Source: Thermoplasmatales archaeon ex4484_6 (GTDB lineage: Archaea; Thermoplasmatota; Penumbrarchaeia; Penumbrarchaeales; Penumbrarchaeaceae). Taken from it: a stretch of DNA of 21,853 nt. Made by a program: the position numbers and the translations under genes. Positions within the stretch are counted from its first letter, which is position 1. The number at the start of each line of letters is the position of its first letter. Below are positions 15,119-21,853 of this stretch, in pieces. The notes below the pieces were generated by a model that saw nothing but the letters and a program-made list of their open reading frames with translations, did not search any database and was not told the origin of the DNA. The stretch lies in contig NJDO01000012.1 of the NCBI GenBank assembly GCA_002254385.1, positions 1-21,853 of the forward strand, in the 5' to 3' direction.

Positions 15119-16077
15119 TTGGACCCTTCCATGTTCTGGTTCACGGAAGCCATTATCAGTGGCAGAAGGACCGTTGCATCCCCCTCCACGGTGAGATGAG
15201 GTGCCGTCTCCTTGAGCTTCCCCCATGATATGGCCTCCTTCATCCTTGCCCCCGATAATGATCCGTCCCATTCCACTGCCGTAGTGATATATACTGCATA
15301 ATCGAGCCCGTCCCTGAACTGGTTCCACCAGATGACGTGGTGTTTGGATATCCCGCCCCCTATCATCAGGGCTCCGGTCTCCTTCGCATCGAAGATGATG
15401 TCCGACAGCTCCTGTTCATCCTTGAGAAGGTCCAGCCTGAAATCGGAGTGCGTCTGCCTCCACATCCATAACTGGGAGCCGAAGGAACCGTCCAGAGGAC
15501 CGGGCAGGAATATGGGTATGTCATTCTTGGCAGCCCAGTAGGTGATGGATGACTCGTCCTCGAGCCGGAGCCCGATCTCCCTGACGATCTCCCTCGTGGA
15601 GAATTCCCTCTTCCCATCCTTCCAGATGTCCTCCATGAGCTCCCTCATCTTCCTTTCGAGAATGATCCCGTAGGAATCGAGGGGGATCAGAACATTTCCC
15701 AGCCGGTGTATTCCCTTGTGGTATAGTTCGGCATCGTTCATATCGAAGGATCCGTGATGATAGTCTTTCCATATTCTCGCCAGATCATGGTCCAGGGTAC
15801 CGCAGGTCGTAATGATGCCGTCCACCCACTTCCTCTTCACCATCTCCTTGATGACGCCCCTGCAGCCGGTGGAGATGATGCATGCGGGAAAGGACAGGAA
15901 TGTGTAACAGCTGTCGTTCTCGATCATCTCCCTCATGATGACCGCGGCTTCCTGCACCTTCTTGGCGGTGAATCCACCCCCCTTCCCCATCTGGAATACA
16001 AGGTCCGAAACGGACTGGATGGAATCCAGGTCCAGGTCCTCCACGGGTGGGGTGCCCGGCTTCTCTGCTCTCGACAT
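15115..16077 (-). CDS. dys: Deoxyhypusine synthase
   Basis: A 320-residue protein with the diagnostic block GGGISKHH, whose K245 is the catalytic lysine that carries the aminobutyl group. It is followed by DYAVYITTAVEWDGSLSGA and EAISWGK, both NAD/spermidine-site landmarks. It transfers aminobutyl from spermidine to a lysine of aIF5A, the first step of hypusine formation. It is the first gene of an operon with tiaS, overlapping it by 3 bases. The ATG at 16077 lies 25 bases from a palindromic TATA-like box shared with the divergent protease gene. Confidence 0.95.
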   Translation of the reverse strand: MSRAEKPGTPPVEDLDLDSIQSVSDLVFQMGKGGGFTAKKVQEAAVIMREMIENDSCYTFLSFPACIISTGCRGVIKEMVKRKWVDGIITTCGTLDHDLARIWKDYHHGSFDMNDAELYHKGIHRLGNVLIPLDSYGIILERKMRELMEDIWKDGKREFSTREIVREIGLRLEDESSITYWAAKNDIPIFLPGPLDGSFGSQLWMWRQTHSDFRLDLLKDEQELSDIIFDAKETGALMIGGGISKHHVIWWNQFRDGLDYAVYITTAVEWDGSLSGARMKEAISWGKLKETAPHLTVEGDATVLLPLIMASVNQNMEGSK

Positions 16078-16098
16078 ATCCCTTGTAAGGTAGGAGGG

Positions 16099-16106
16099 CT
16101 AATTAG
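16099..16106. promoter_or_regulatory. Shared palindromic TATA-like box of a divergent leaderless gene pair
   Basis: CTAATTAG is its own reverse complement. Its centre lies 24.5 bases from the ATG at 16127 (plus) and 25.5 bases from the ATG at 16077 (minus), the leaderless spacing seen elsewhere in this window. No other TATA-like element fits either gene as well. Confidence 0.5.
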
Positions 16107-16126
16107 AGATTTTGATACTTTCGAGG

Positions 16127-17047
16127 ATGCTGTTTTATCAATGTGTCATCGTTTCCACCTTCATGGAGGACCCGAGAGCCGGACTCGTCCTTACGATGGT
16201 AGTTGTCTCCATACTGCTCAGATTGAACGGCATAATCCTCATACATACCAGAAAAGGCCGCATTGATCTTATTCCGGCGCTGCTCCTCGACCTTCTCTCT
16301 CCCATCATGTGCATGTCTGTAATTTCCTTCAGGTATTCCAGGAATGCCGAAAGGGACCTCAAGCATCCCGTAAAGGGTTCTTTCATTCTGATGGGAACAC
16401 TTCTCCTCTCGCAGATCCTGACGGGAATGATATTCATCGGACTTCTTTACCTGCTCGATCTGCCAATACCCGCAGGAAGGGCCCTGGGTCCCGAGAGCAG
16501 CATGTCTTCCTTCACTGCGGCTCATGTATTCTTCATAATCTCCTTCTATTCCGCCATACTGCTCCTCTCTCTGAAGCTTCTCTTTCCGGAAGTGCGTTTC
16601 ATGTCGTTATTCCGCGGCAGGGAGCTGATGTCCACGTCCGTGTTCGTTCTTCTTCTCCTGCCCGTCCTGCTGATGATCTCCCATCTTCTTTCATTCTTTT
16701 TTCAGGGGATGGGATCTACACATGCTCCCCGTATGCTCCCGGAGATGGAAGGGCCCGGGGACATCCTCATGATGATACTCGCACTGGCGGTCCTCGCTCC
16801 CCTGGTGGAAGAGCTCCTGTTCCGCGGTTTTCTCTACAGGATATTGAGGTCGAGGTATTCTTCCCTTCCGTCAATCATCATCACATCGATACTGTTCTCT
16901 GCCGTCCATTTCTCCCTGGCAATGGTTGTTCCGATCTTCATCATGGGGGTCCTGATGGCCTGGGCAAGGGAGAGGTCCGGCTCAATGGCACCCTCTCTTC
17001 TGCTCCATTCCATCAACAATCTGGTGGCGGTCCTTCTGTTAATCTGA
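16127..17047 (+). CDS. CPBP-family intramembrane metalloprotease
   Basis: A 306-residue membrane protein with about eight hydrophobic helices. It carries the CPBP/CAAX-protease motifs: EELLFR with E228, E229 and R233; FSAVH with H261; and HSINN with H294 and N298. The family cleaves prenylated or other membrane-embedded substrates, and some members act in peptide maturation or immunity. The substrate here is unknown. The ATG at 16127 is preferred over an upstream TTG at 16112 because of the 25-base spacing from the shared TATA-like box. No terminator is evident before the next gene. Confidence 0.88.
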   Translation: MLFYQCVIVSTFMEDPRAGLVLTMVVVSILLRLNGIILIHTRKGRIDLIPALLLDLLSPIMCMSVISFRYSRNAERDLKHPVKGSFILMGTLLLSQILTGMIFIGLLYLLDLPIPAGRALGPESSMSSFTAAHVFFIISFYSAILLLSLKLLFPEVRFMSLFRGRELMSTSVFVLLLLPVLLMISHLLSFFFQGMGSTHAPRMLPEMEGPGDILMMILALAVLAPLVEELLFRGFLYRILRSRYSSLPSIIITSILFSAVHFSLAMVVPIFIMGVLMAWARERSGSMAPSLLLHSINNLVAVLLLI

Positions 17048-17083
17048 TATCGTGAACGGAGCGGCTATTTCCGGGGAATCTTC

Positions 17084-17095
17084 AAATACTAAAAA
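17084..17095 (+). promoter_or_regulatory. TATA-like AT-rich box of the 941-residue surface-protein gene
   Basis: AAATACTAAAAA is centred about 31 bases before the ATG at 17121. No ribosome site is seen before the start, so the transcript is leaderless or nearly so. Confidence 0.45.
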
Positions 17096-17120
17096 AAACA
17101 ATCGTTATTCCGGTGTTTGT

Positions 17121-19946
17121 ATGGGGAAAAAAGAATTTATTTCTGCGATAGCAGTGCTTGCCATCTTGACTGCAGCCCCTTTTCTTGTTGCAGGCGGCAG
17201 TGATACCGCATCCGCCGCTCCGGCAAGGGGGGGGTTGGATGATCCCATCGATGCGGACCTTTATTCGTATAATGAAATGAGAAGACCCGGTGAAACCGAT
17301 GACTTCTACATCTACGTTTACAATGATTATGACGGATCCGGTTTCGGCGGCTCCTCCGCTCCGGGGAACGTATCCGAGCTGAAGGAGGTGAAGGTGTCCT
17401 ACACGGGCATTCTCGATGAGGACATGGAACCGGCTGGTGCGGACCCCCTCGAGTGGGAAGTGGACACCATTTACAACAACAATGGAGATGGCTACACCAT
17501 CTCTCATTACGGTGCCGTCAATTTCTACGCTGACGCCTCCTCCACATATCTCCGGTTCAGGATCAAGACGGAGAATGTCGTCCCCGGAGATTACTATCTC
17601 TCGTTCAGGGTCGATTTCAGGTACATGATAGATTGGGACGGGGCGACACAGTACGCCTGGTCCTCCTCATCGCAGGTGTTCACGAAGCATCTCGAGATAC
17701 GCAGCCACATAGAAGGGAGCGGGTACCCGGACTTCGACATATACGCATTCGATGAGAATATGGGGGCGCACAACATATATGCCGGGTCCACGAACAAGCA
17801 GTTCGGGATCCAGGGTCTCTTTTCCGCCAGCGGGGGAACAATTACCGATGTCAGTGCCACCGCAAGCTTCCCCGACAGCTCCATCTCGGCAAGGTATGCC
17901 ACTGTGACGAATCCCAATCTTCCATCAAGGATAATCTGGCGGGTGGACATCCCCGCCGATACACTTCCGGGAAAATATACAATGGAGCTCATGCTGCACT
18001 ACAATCTGAACGGCGATCCGGTTTCCGAGGGCCCGACGCAACATCATTTCATCGTGTTGTATACACCTCTTCTCTTCCCCCCTCCTTCGGATGATCTGTC
18101 GGCTCCGTTCATGACCTTCTCAAGGGATGCCCTCCCCGAATCCATCGAGGTCCCCTTCACGAACGGAGGAAACGTGGACCTTGAGGACATAATCGTGAGT
18201 CTTGACCTTGACAGTGCGAGATATATCGGGGATGACATGACCTATATACTCGAGGACCAGTCCGGAAGCATAAGAACGGAAAGCATCGATAAGACCATTG
18301 CCGCCATTCCCGCGGGGGAGTCGCGGTCGGTGACATTCGATATGCTCGATTTCCTTCCCCGTCTTCCTCCGGGAAAATACAGGATACCCATAGATTATCT
18401 CGCATATTACCAGGACGAGGGTGCAACCGGGAACCCATCCGCCAGGAAGATAACCGGTCACTGGTATGAAAGGAATAGATATGAACAGCGGAACATACTG
18501 AGGGAGATCACCTATCCCGAGAACACAAACGAGGCATTCCTTCCAATGCTTCTGATCGAGATAGTTCCCGATCCTGACGGATTCCTGCTGAGTTCATATG
18601 TTGACAGTGGATACAACCAGGCACCCGGGACACAGAATGCACGCATGAGGCTGAGGGTTGAGAATTACGAGATGTTCTCGTTCCATAATCTGGAATACCG
18701 CATTCATGTGGATGACGGCTCTCCCTTCCAGCTGCCCTATTCCGAGGTGAATTATACGGGGGAGACCCTGCTTCCGATATTCAGGTCCGGTCTATCCGGA
18801 TCGAGCGGTACATCAACATACAGCGACACTTTCTACTTCTATGCGAGCATAAGACAGAATGCCGCACCAGGGGTCAATTATTTCAAGGTCGATATCAGGG
18901 GCTACACCCAGTTCGATCAACCGTTCAATCAGACCATCTCCGGTTACATAACTATCACGGCCCATCAACCCAGGTTCGAGTTGATATCGGTCGATGTCGG
19001 CGATATCCTCTCCGACAGGTCCGTCGAGGTAAGCGTGGAGATGATGAACTTCGGCCTCGGTGGTGCAAGGAACCTCACATGTTTCTTCAAATCCTCGACT
19101 TCGGGTTTCATCTCGACGGATCAACCCATGGAGGTTGGTGATGTGATGCCGGGAGACCGGGTGGTCTACACCTTCACCCTCAGACCGGACGGGGAGAGGA
19201 GATACTTCAGCGGTTCATATTCCGGAAACGTTTATTTCTCGTACTTTGATGATCTGGGGGATTTCGACCAGATGTTCTCCGGTTCGAATTTGAACATAAG
19301 GTTCGATGTCTATGACAAACTTCCGGACCTGAGGGTCGTGAAAGTGGAAGCTCCTCTCGTTGACCGGGGTGATGAGTTCACCGTGACCGTTACGGTGCAG
19401 AACGTGGGTAGTTCGAGAACATCCGGGCTCAGGGTCCTCCTGCCCTACAGCTCCGCTCAGTTCCAGATCGAGGACCCTGAAAAGGACCTCAACGACCTCG
19501 AACCCGGAGAATCGATCGTCATCACCTTCACGATGAAGGCCCTGAACGAGATCTCCGATTCCGGTGTATATTCGTTCACCATGCTCTTCTCGTATACAGA
19601 CATCATGGGGCGCGAGAGGACCTTCTCTGACGGCGAGGGAGAATCCTTCAGTATCAGAACCAAGGACAGGATCATCCCCTCCGAGCAGAGACAGGTGGTC
19701 CTCAGCGACGGTCAGCTGATCTCCGAGGGAGCGGGGAACGTCATCCTTGGCATACTCATCATAGTGGCCGTTATCGTTTTCGTGGTTCTCTTCAAGGGTG
19801 AAGGTGGGGTAACAAGCATTCCTCTCCGAAAGGAGAAGACGGAAGCTCCCAGGGCGAAGAAGCTGGAGCTCGAGGAGGACGAGGAAGAGGATGACGAGAG
19901 CGTGGACGAGGAGGATGAGGAGAGCGATGAGGAGATGAACTGGTAA
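17121..19946 (+). CDS. Large surface protein with CARDB/COG1361-like domains and acidic cytosolic tail
   Basis: A 941-residue protein. Residues 1-30 are a Sec signal peptide (GKKEFISAIAVLAILTAAPFLVAGG). The ectodomain is a run of beta-sandwich domains. The last two, at about 615-732 and 733-850, resemble CARDB or COG1361 modules (DLRVVKVEAPLVDRGDEF, TVTVQNVGSSRTSG). One transmembrane helix lies at about 873-891 (ILGILIIVAVIVFVVLF). A cytosolic tail of about 50 residues follows and is dominated by Glu and Asp. The start at 17121 is chosen because the signal peptide begins there. It is probably an S-layer-like or adhesive envelope protein, with no enzymatic motif seen. A strong terminator follows. 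Confidence 0.82.
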   Translation: MGKKEFISAIAVLAILTAAPFLVAGGSDTASAAPARGGLDDPIDADLYSYNEMRRPGETDDFYIYVYNDYDGSGFGGSSAPGNVSELKEVKVSYTGILDEDMEPAGADPLEWEVDTIYNNNGDGYTISHYGAVNFYADASSTYLRFRIKTENVVPGDYYLSFRVDFRYMIDWDGATQYAWSSSSQVFTKHLEIRSHIEGSGYPDFDIYAFDENMGAHNIYAGSTNKQFGIQGLFSASGGTITDVSATASFPDSSISARYATVTNPNLPSRIIWRVDIPADTLPGKYTMELMLHYNLNGDPVSEGPTQHHFIVLYTPLLFPPPSDDLSAPFMTFSRDALPESIEVPFTNGGNVDLEDIIVSLDLDSARYIGDDMTYILEDQSGSIRTESIDKTIAAIPAGESRSVTFDMLDFLPRLPPGKYRIPIDYLAYYQDEGATGNPSARKITGHWYERNRYEQRNILREITYPENTNEAFLPMLLIEIVPDPDGFLLSSYVDSGYNQAPGTQNARMRLRVENYEMFSFHNLEYRIHVDDGSPFQLPYSEVNYTGETLLPIFRSGLSGSSGTSTYSDTFYFYASIRQNAAPGVNYFKVDIRGYTQFDQPFNQTISGYITITAHQPRFELISVDVGDILSDRSVEVSVEMMNFGLGGARNLTCFFKSSTSGFISTDQPMEVGDVMPGDRVVYTFTLRPDGERRYFSGSYSGNVYFSYFDDLGDFDQMFSGSNLNIRFDVYDKLPDLRVVKVEAPLVDRGDEFTVTVTVQNVGSSRTSGLRVLLPYSSAQFQIEDPEKDLNDLEPGESIVITFTMKALNEISDSGVYSFTMLFSYTDIMGRERTFSDGEGESFSIRTKDRIIPSEQRQVVLSDGQLISEGAGNVILGILIIVAVIVFVVLFKGEGGVTSIPLRKEKTEAPRAKKLELEEDEEEDDESVDEEDEESDEEMNW

Positions 19947-19957
19947 GTCTTCCGATC

Positions 19958-19985
19958 GGCACTCCCCTTCGGGAGTGCCTTTTTT
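19958..19985 (+). terminator. Strong hairpin terminator
   Basis: GGCACTCCC and GGGAGTGCC form a perfect 9-bp stem with a CTTC loop (19958-19979), followed by six T. It lies 11 bases past the stop of the 941-residue protein gene. Confidence 0.8.
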
Positions 19986-19987
19986 GT

Positions 19988-20043
19988 ATGAAGATTCGGT
20001 GAAATACACCGAATCTTCACCCTTTTGTTGTGAGCATCGATCA
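19988..20043 (-). repeat. 56-bp dispersed repeat, copy B
   Basis: Inverted relative to copy A at 12324-12379 and 54/56 identical. Here the 12-bp stem (19990-20001 with 20007-20018, loop AAATA) is perfect. It sits directly behind the terminator, in the space between two convergent genes. Confidence 0.85.
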
Positions 20044-20060
20044 GCATGGGGTTGAGGATC

Positions 20061-20091
20061 TTGAAATTTTTTTATTTTGTGAAAATTTCAA
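20061..20091. repeat. AT-rich inverted repeat between convergent genes
   Basis: TTGAAATTTT (20061-20070) pairs with AAAATTTCAA (20082-20091). It could act as a weak bidirectional terminator or as an upstream AT-rich element of repeat copy B. The rest of 20092-20212 shows nothing recognisable. Confidence 0.5.
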
Positions 20092-20212
20092 AGCTTTCGG
20101 TCTGTTCTATGTTAAGATATCTATGGATCGGATCCTGGATCTCCGTCTCGTTTCCGGGCCGGATCTTCAAATGCTTTGAGTACAGCTCGAATATCCTTAC
20201 ATCAAGGTTTGA

Positions 20213-21223
20213 TTATTTGACCTTCCTTCTGTAAGGTTTCTTCTTTTCCGGTTTGTTCTTCTTCTGGGACCTCACTATGACGATTATCACTATGACGATG
20301 ATTACCACGGGGATGAGCATCATGGCGATGGGGAGGCATAACATAGAGAGCATCATGATGAGAAGGATTGTCACCTCCGTGTTCGAGAAGGGGTTGTAGT
20401 TGCTGTCCGCCGTGATGGTGTAGTTCCCCTCTCCTTCTATCAGAATGTAGTAGGAATGGGCAACGTAATCGTCATTCGTATCCTCAAGGACGATATGATC
20501 ATCACCGGAATCCATGGTTGCCTCATCCACCAGATCTCCCTCCGAACTCCCCCCCTTGAACAACTTCACCGTCAGGGTTCCTGTCGACCATCCCTCCCTC
20601 TCGCATTTAATCCTAAGATCGTCCCTGCTGTCCACAACGATGTGGAACATGTCGCTGTCCTCGTATTCGAACTCGTCCGAGGATATCCGAAACACCTTTC
20701 CCTCGTACGGCTCCTCGTCCCCGAGCTCGATAGAGTCCCCGAGAACATCGTCATCATTGGGATCGTTGACATCGAATCCTTCGTGTGTTATCTCGTACTC
20801 TCCTCTTCCCGAGATCACAATGAAATAGAAGGTATCTTTCTCTGCAATGAAGCTCCTGGTGTATGTCTGCCCGGCAATGGAAAGGGTGCTGTCGGAATCG
20901 TAGTAACCGTAATAATAATTCCCTCCGTATAGCTCTCTGTCCTCATCGTATATGTCAATGTCAATAGTACCGCTCCCCGTATCCGTCTTCTTCACCCGGA
21001 TGAAGCTCAGATCCCCTTTCTCGATATCTATTTTGAATATGTCACGGTCATCTTCGCCCTGGGACCAGTTCAGGTTGAGCTCCCCGCTCACGGTCTCGTT
21101 GTTGTCAAGGACCTGCGGGAAGTCCATGGAATCGTTGGGTTCCACCTCACCGGAGCTCATGAATGGAACTGCAATCATCATCAATACAAAAAACGCAGCC
21201 AGCAGCTTTCCGATTCTTCTCAT
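20213..21223 (-). CDS. Membrane-anchored surface protein with two PPC-like domains and basic tail
   Basis: A 336-residue protein. Residues 1-25 are a signal peptide (MRRIGKLLAAFFVLMMIAVP). The mature part begins EVEPNDSMD, the usual opening of the pre-peptidase C-terminal (PPC) beta-sandwich, and a second related domain begins near VNDPNDDDVLGDS. Both contain the GEGNYTI or GRGEYEI closing strand. A long hydrophobic stretch at about 283-318 (one or two helices) precedes a strongly basic C-terminus. The start is supported by GGGGGAG 5 bases upstream and a TATA box at 21262. There is no protease domain, so it is a non-enzymatic surface protein. Confidence 0.8.
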   Translation of the reverse strand: MRRIGKLLAAFFVLMMIAVPFMSSGEVEPNDSMDFPQVLDNNETVSGELNLNWSQGEDDRDIFKIDIEKGDLSFIRVKKTDTGSGTIDIDIYDEDRELYGGNYYYGYYDSDSTLSIAGQTYTRSFIAEKDTFYFIVISGRGEYEITHEGFDVNDPNDDDVLGDSIELGDEEPYEGKVFRISSDEFEYEDSDMFHIVVDSRDDLRIKCEREGWSTGTLTVKLFKGGSSEGDLVDEATMDSGDDHIVLEDTNDDYVAHSYYILIEGEGNYTITADSNYNPFSNTEVTILLIMMLSMLCLPIAMMLIPVVIIVIVIIVIVRSQKKNKPEKKKPYRRKVK

Positions 21224-21261
21224 TTTTCTCCCCCGCTCCGGGGTGTATTCGGTCTAAAGAA

Positions 21262-21269
21262 GTATAAAT
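21262..21269 (-). promoter_or_regulatory. TATA box of the PPC-domain protein gene
   Basis: ATTTATAC on the minus strand would start transcription near 21241. The resulting leader of about 18 bases contains the GGGGGAG ribosome site. Confidence 0.55.
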
Positions 21270-21303
21270 GTATCTGTAGGGTTTCGTTCCTTTCCGGAAG
21301 GAT

Positions 21304-21516
21304 CTATGAATCTCGGAATCTCATCTCCCTTCTCATCTCTCTTTCTTTCTGAAGAAGATATACCTTCCAGATGTTCACCCTGGCCGTCATGGAGGAAGGG
21401 TCTTCGAAAAGGGATCTCTCGAAGTAATCCAGAGCTTCCTTGAACATTCCCCTGGATGCCATGGTCTCACCCCTCTTAATCCAGTATTCGGCCCTTTTGA
21501 TTCCCACAGAAGCCAT
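21304..21516 (-). CDS. Small TPR-containing protein
   Basis: A 70-residue protein holding one to two TPR units (RAEYWIKRGETMASRGMFKEALDYFERSLFEDP) and a charged C-terminal helix. It resembles the C-terminal repeats of larger TPR proteins but has its own TATA box at 21549-21557 and a short leader, so it may be a genuine small adaptor. The sequence after the stop is intergenic. Coding is likely from the clear TPR pattern; the function is unknown. Confidence 0.7.
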   Translation of the reverse strand: MASVGIKRAEYWIKRGETMASRGMFKEALDYFERSLFEDPSSMTARVNIWKVYLLQKEREMRREMRFRDS

Positions 21517-21548
21517 CAGACCACCGGAATAGGAATTTCCCTTGACCT

Positions 21549-21557
21549 GATATAAAT
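21549..21557 (-). promoter_or_regulatory. TATA box of the small TPR gene
   Basis: ATTTATATC on the minus strand is centred about 37 bases before the ATG at 21516, giving a leader of about 12 bases. Confidence 0.5.
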
Positions 21558-21692
21558 GGGTAAGGAGCTGTTATTTCAAGAGATAATGACCGATATAGGA
21601 ATAGTGTTCGTGAAAGGGAGAGGAGAAAACTGCGAGCTTCCTCAGAAAGGTATAATAATGTATTTCGAATATTGGCCGGAGCCAACGTATTC

Positions 21693-21712
21693 GGGATGGC
21701 TCAAAACCCTTT
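21693..21712. repeat. 20-bp direct repeat, left copy
   Basis: GGGATGGCTCAAAACCCTTT recurs at 21834-21853, 141 bases away, where the window stops. The true repeat may be longer, or part of a tandem array continuing to the right. Confidence 0.85.
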
Positions 21713-21836
21713 TTCCTTCGGAAAAAGCGTTTACGTAAGGGGGTATCTCCGATACCCCGACCCGGTGTAAGGGTCCTTCGGACCCCACCGGGCTTCGCCC
21801 TATTTCATCCGCCCTACAACCCAACCCCACGCGGGG
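21709..21836. repeat. Cluster of five hairpins
   Basis: The stems are CTTTTTCC/GGAAAAAG (21709-21727), GGGGTATC/GATACCCC (21740-21758), CCCGGTG/CACCGGG enclosing GGGTCC/GGACCC (21761-21792), GGGC/GCCC (21790-21800) and CCCC/GGGG (21825-21836). Most loops are three bases, often TTC. The density is far above that of other intergenic DNA here. Confidence 0.75.
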
Positions 21837-21853
21837 ATGGCTCAAAACCCTTT
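21834..21853. repeat. 20-bp direct repeat, right copy (cut by window edge)
   Basis: Identical to 21693-21712 up to the last base of the window. Confidence 0.85.

Larger units (their letters stand above)
21517..21853. other. Gene-free right end with promoter and hairpin cluster
   Basis: 337 bases to the window edge without a convincing gene. The first 40 bases hold the small TPR promoter, 21560-21690 shows nothing recognisable, and 21693-21853 is a cluster of hairpins between direct repeats. A 60-codon plus-strand frame (21556-21738) reads into the hairpins and has no family features. Confidence 0.55.

Noticed and set aside
19712..20047. Minus-strand frame with a poly-serine run and a start resembling repeat copy A
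   Set aside because: The serine run is the reverse reading of the acidic tail codons of the 941-residue protein. Only the first 19 or so residues match copy A, and this is explained by the 56-bp DNA repeat.
21642..21845. Minus-strand 67-codon frame at the right edge
   Set aside because: It runs through the hairpins and both direct repeats and has no family features, so it is most likely a chance opening in repeat DNA.
21693..21853. CRISPR array
   Set aside because: Only two copies of a 20-bp repeat are visible, spaced 141 bases apart with hairpins between them, and no cas gene is present.

Overview
The window looks like chromosomal DNA of an archaeon, most plausibly a member of the Thermoplasmatota. 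The domain assignment is firm. It carries ribosomal protein S17e, RNA polymerase subunit N, the archaeal tRNA-Ile2 agmatidine synthetase TiaS, deoxyhypusine synthase, a beta-CASP (aCPSF2-like) nuclease and a stand-alone Lrp ligand-binding domain. TATA-like boxes sit about 25 bp before either a start codon (leaderless genes) or a short leader with a GGAG-type ribosome site. The phylum is an inference from the overall gene style.

Layout, left to right. 1-654: 3' part of a PlsC-type acyltransferase, convergent with a two-gene unit (zinc-ribbon protein, then TPR protein; 1781-661, minus). 1782-2242: a GC-rich stem-forming stretch that may be a small RNA or trailer, then S17e. 2388-6812: a 1474-residue surface protein with two beta-propellers and two PKD domains, anchored by one helix and ending in a cytosolic zinc ribbon. 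6901-8133: beta-CASP nuclease, divergent from RpoN (8279-8470). 8560-8637: tRNA-Pro(GGG). 8725-11070: an overlapping three-gene operon of a cysteine hydrolase, a thioredoxin-reductase-like flavoprotein without its redox CxxC, and an RlmN/Cfr-like radical SAM enzyme. 11147-11680: a three-module zinc-ribbon protein. 11822-12082: Lrp-type domain (minus). 12514-13137: acetate/succinate-type transporter. 13138-13792: a gene-free, AT-rich, hairpin-rich tract. 16077-13793 (minus): deoxyhypusine synthase and TiaS, overlapping by 3 bases. 16127-17047: CPBP membrane protease, divergent from them. 17121-19946 and 21223-20213: two convergent single-anchor surface proteins. 21516-21304: a small TPR protein. 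21693 to the edge: another hairpin cluster between direct repeats.

How genes work together. TiaS and deoxyhypusine synthase both use a polyamine (agmatine, spermidine) to modify the translation apparatus, and they are co-transcribed. The hydrolase-flavoprotein-radical SAM operon is the best candidate for an undescribed system: the radical SAM enzyme keeps the RlmN methyl-carrier cysteine but lacks the second cysteine RlmN needs. The three large surface proteins suggest an envelope-building locus.

Non-coding structure is unusually rich. There is a 56-bp repeat present twice in opposite orientation, a 34-bp duplication of the tiaS 3' end, one palindromic TATA-like box centred between two leaderless divergent genes, and two hairpin clusters. 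No CRISPR array, transposase or integrase gene was seen.
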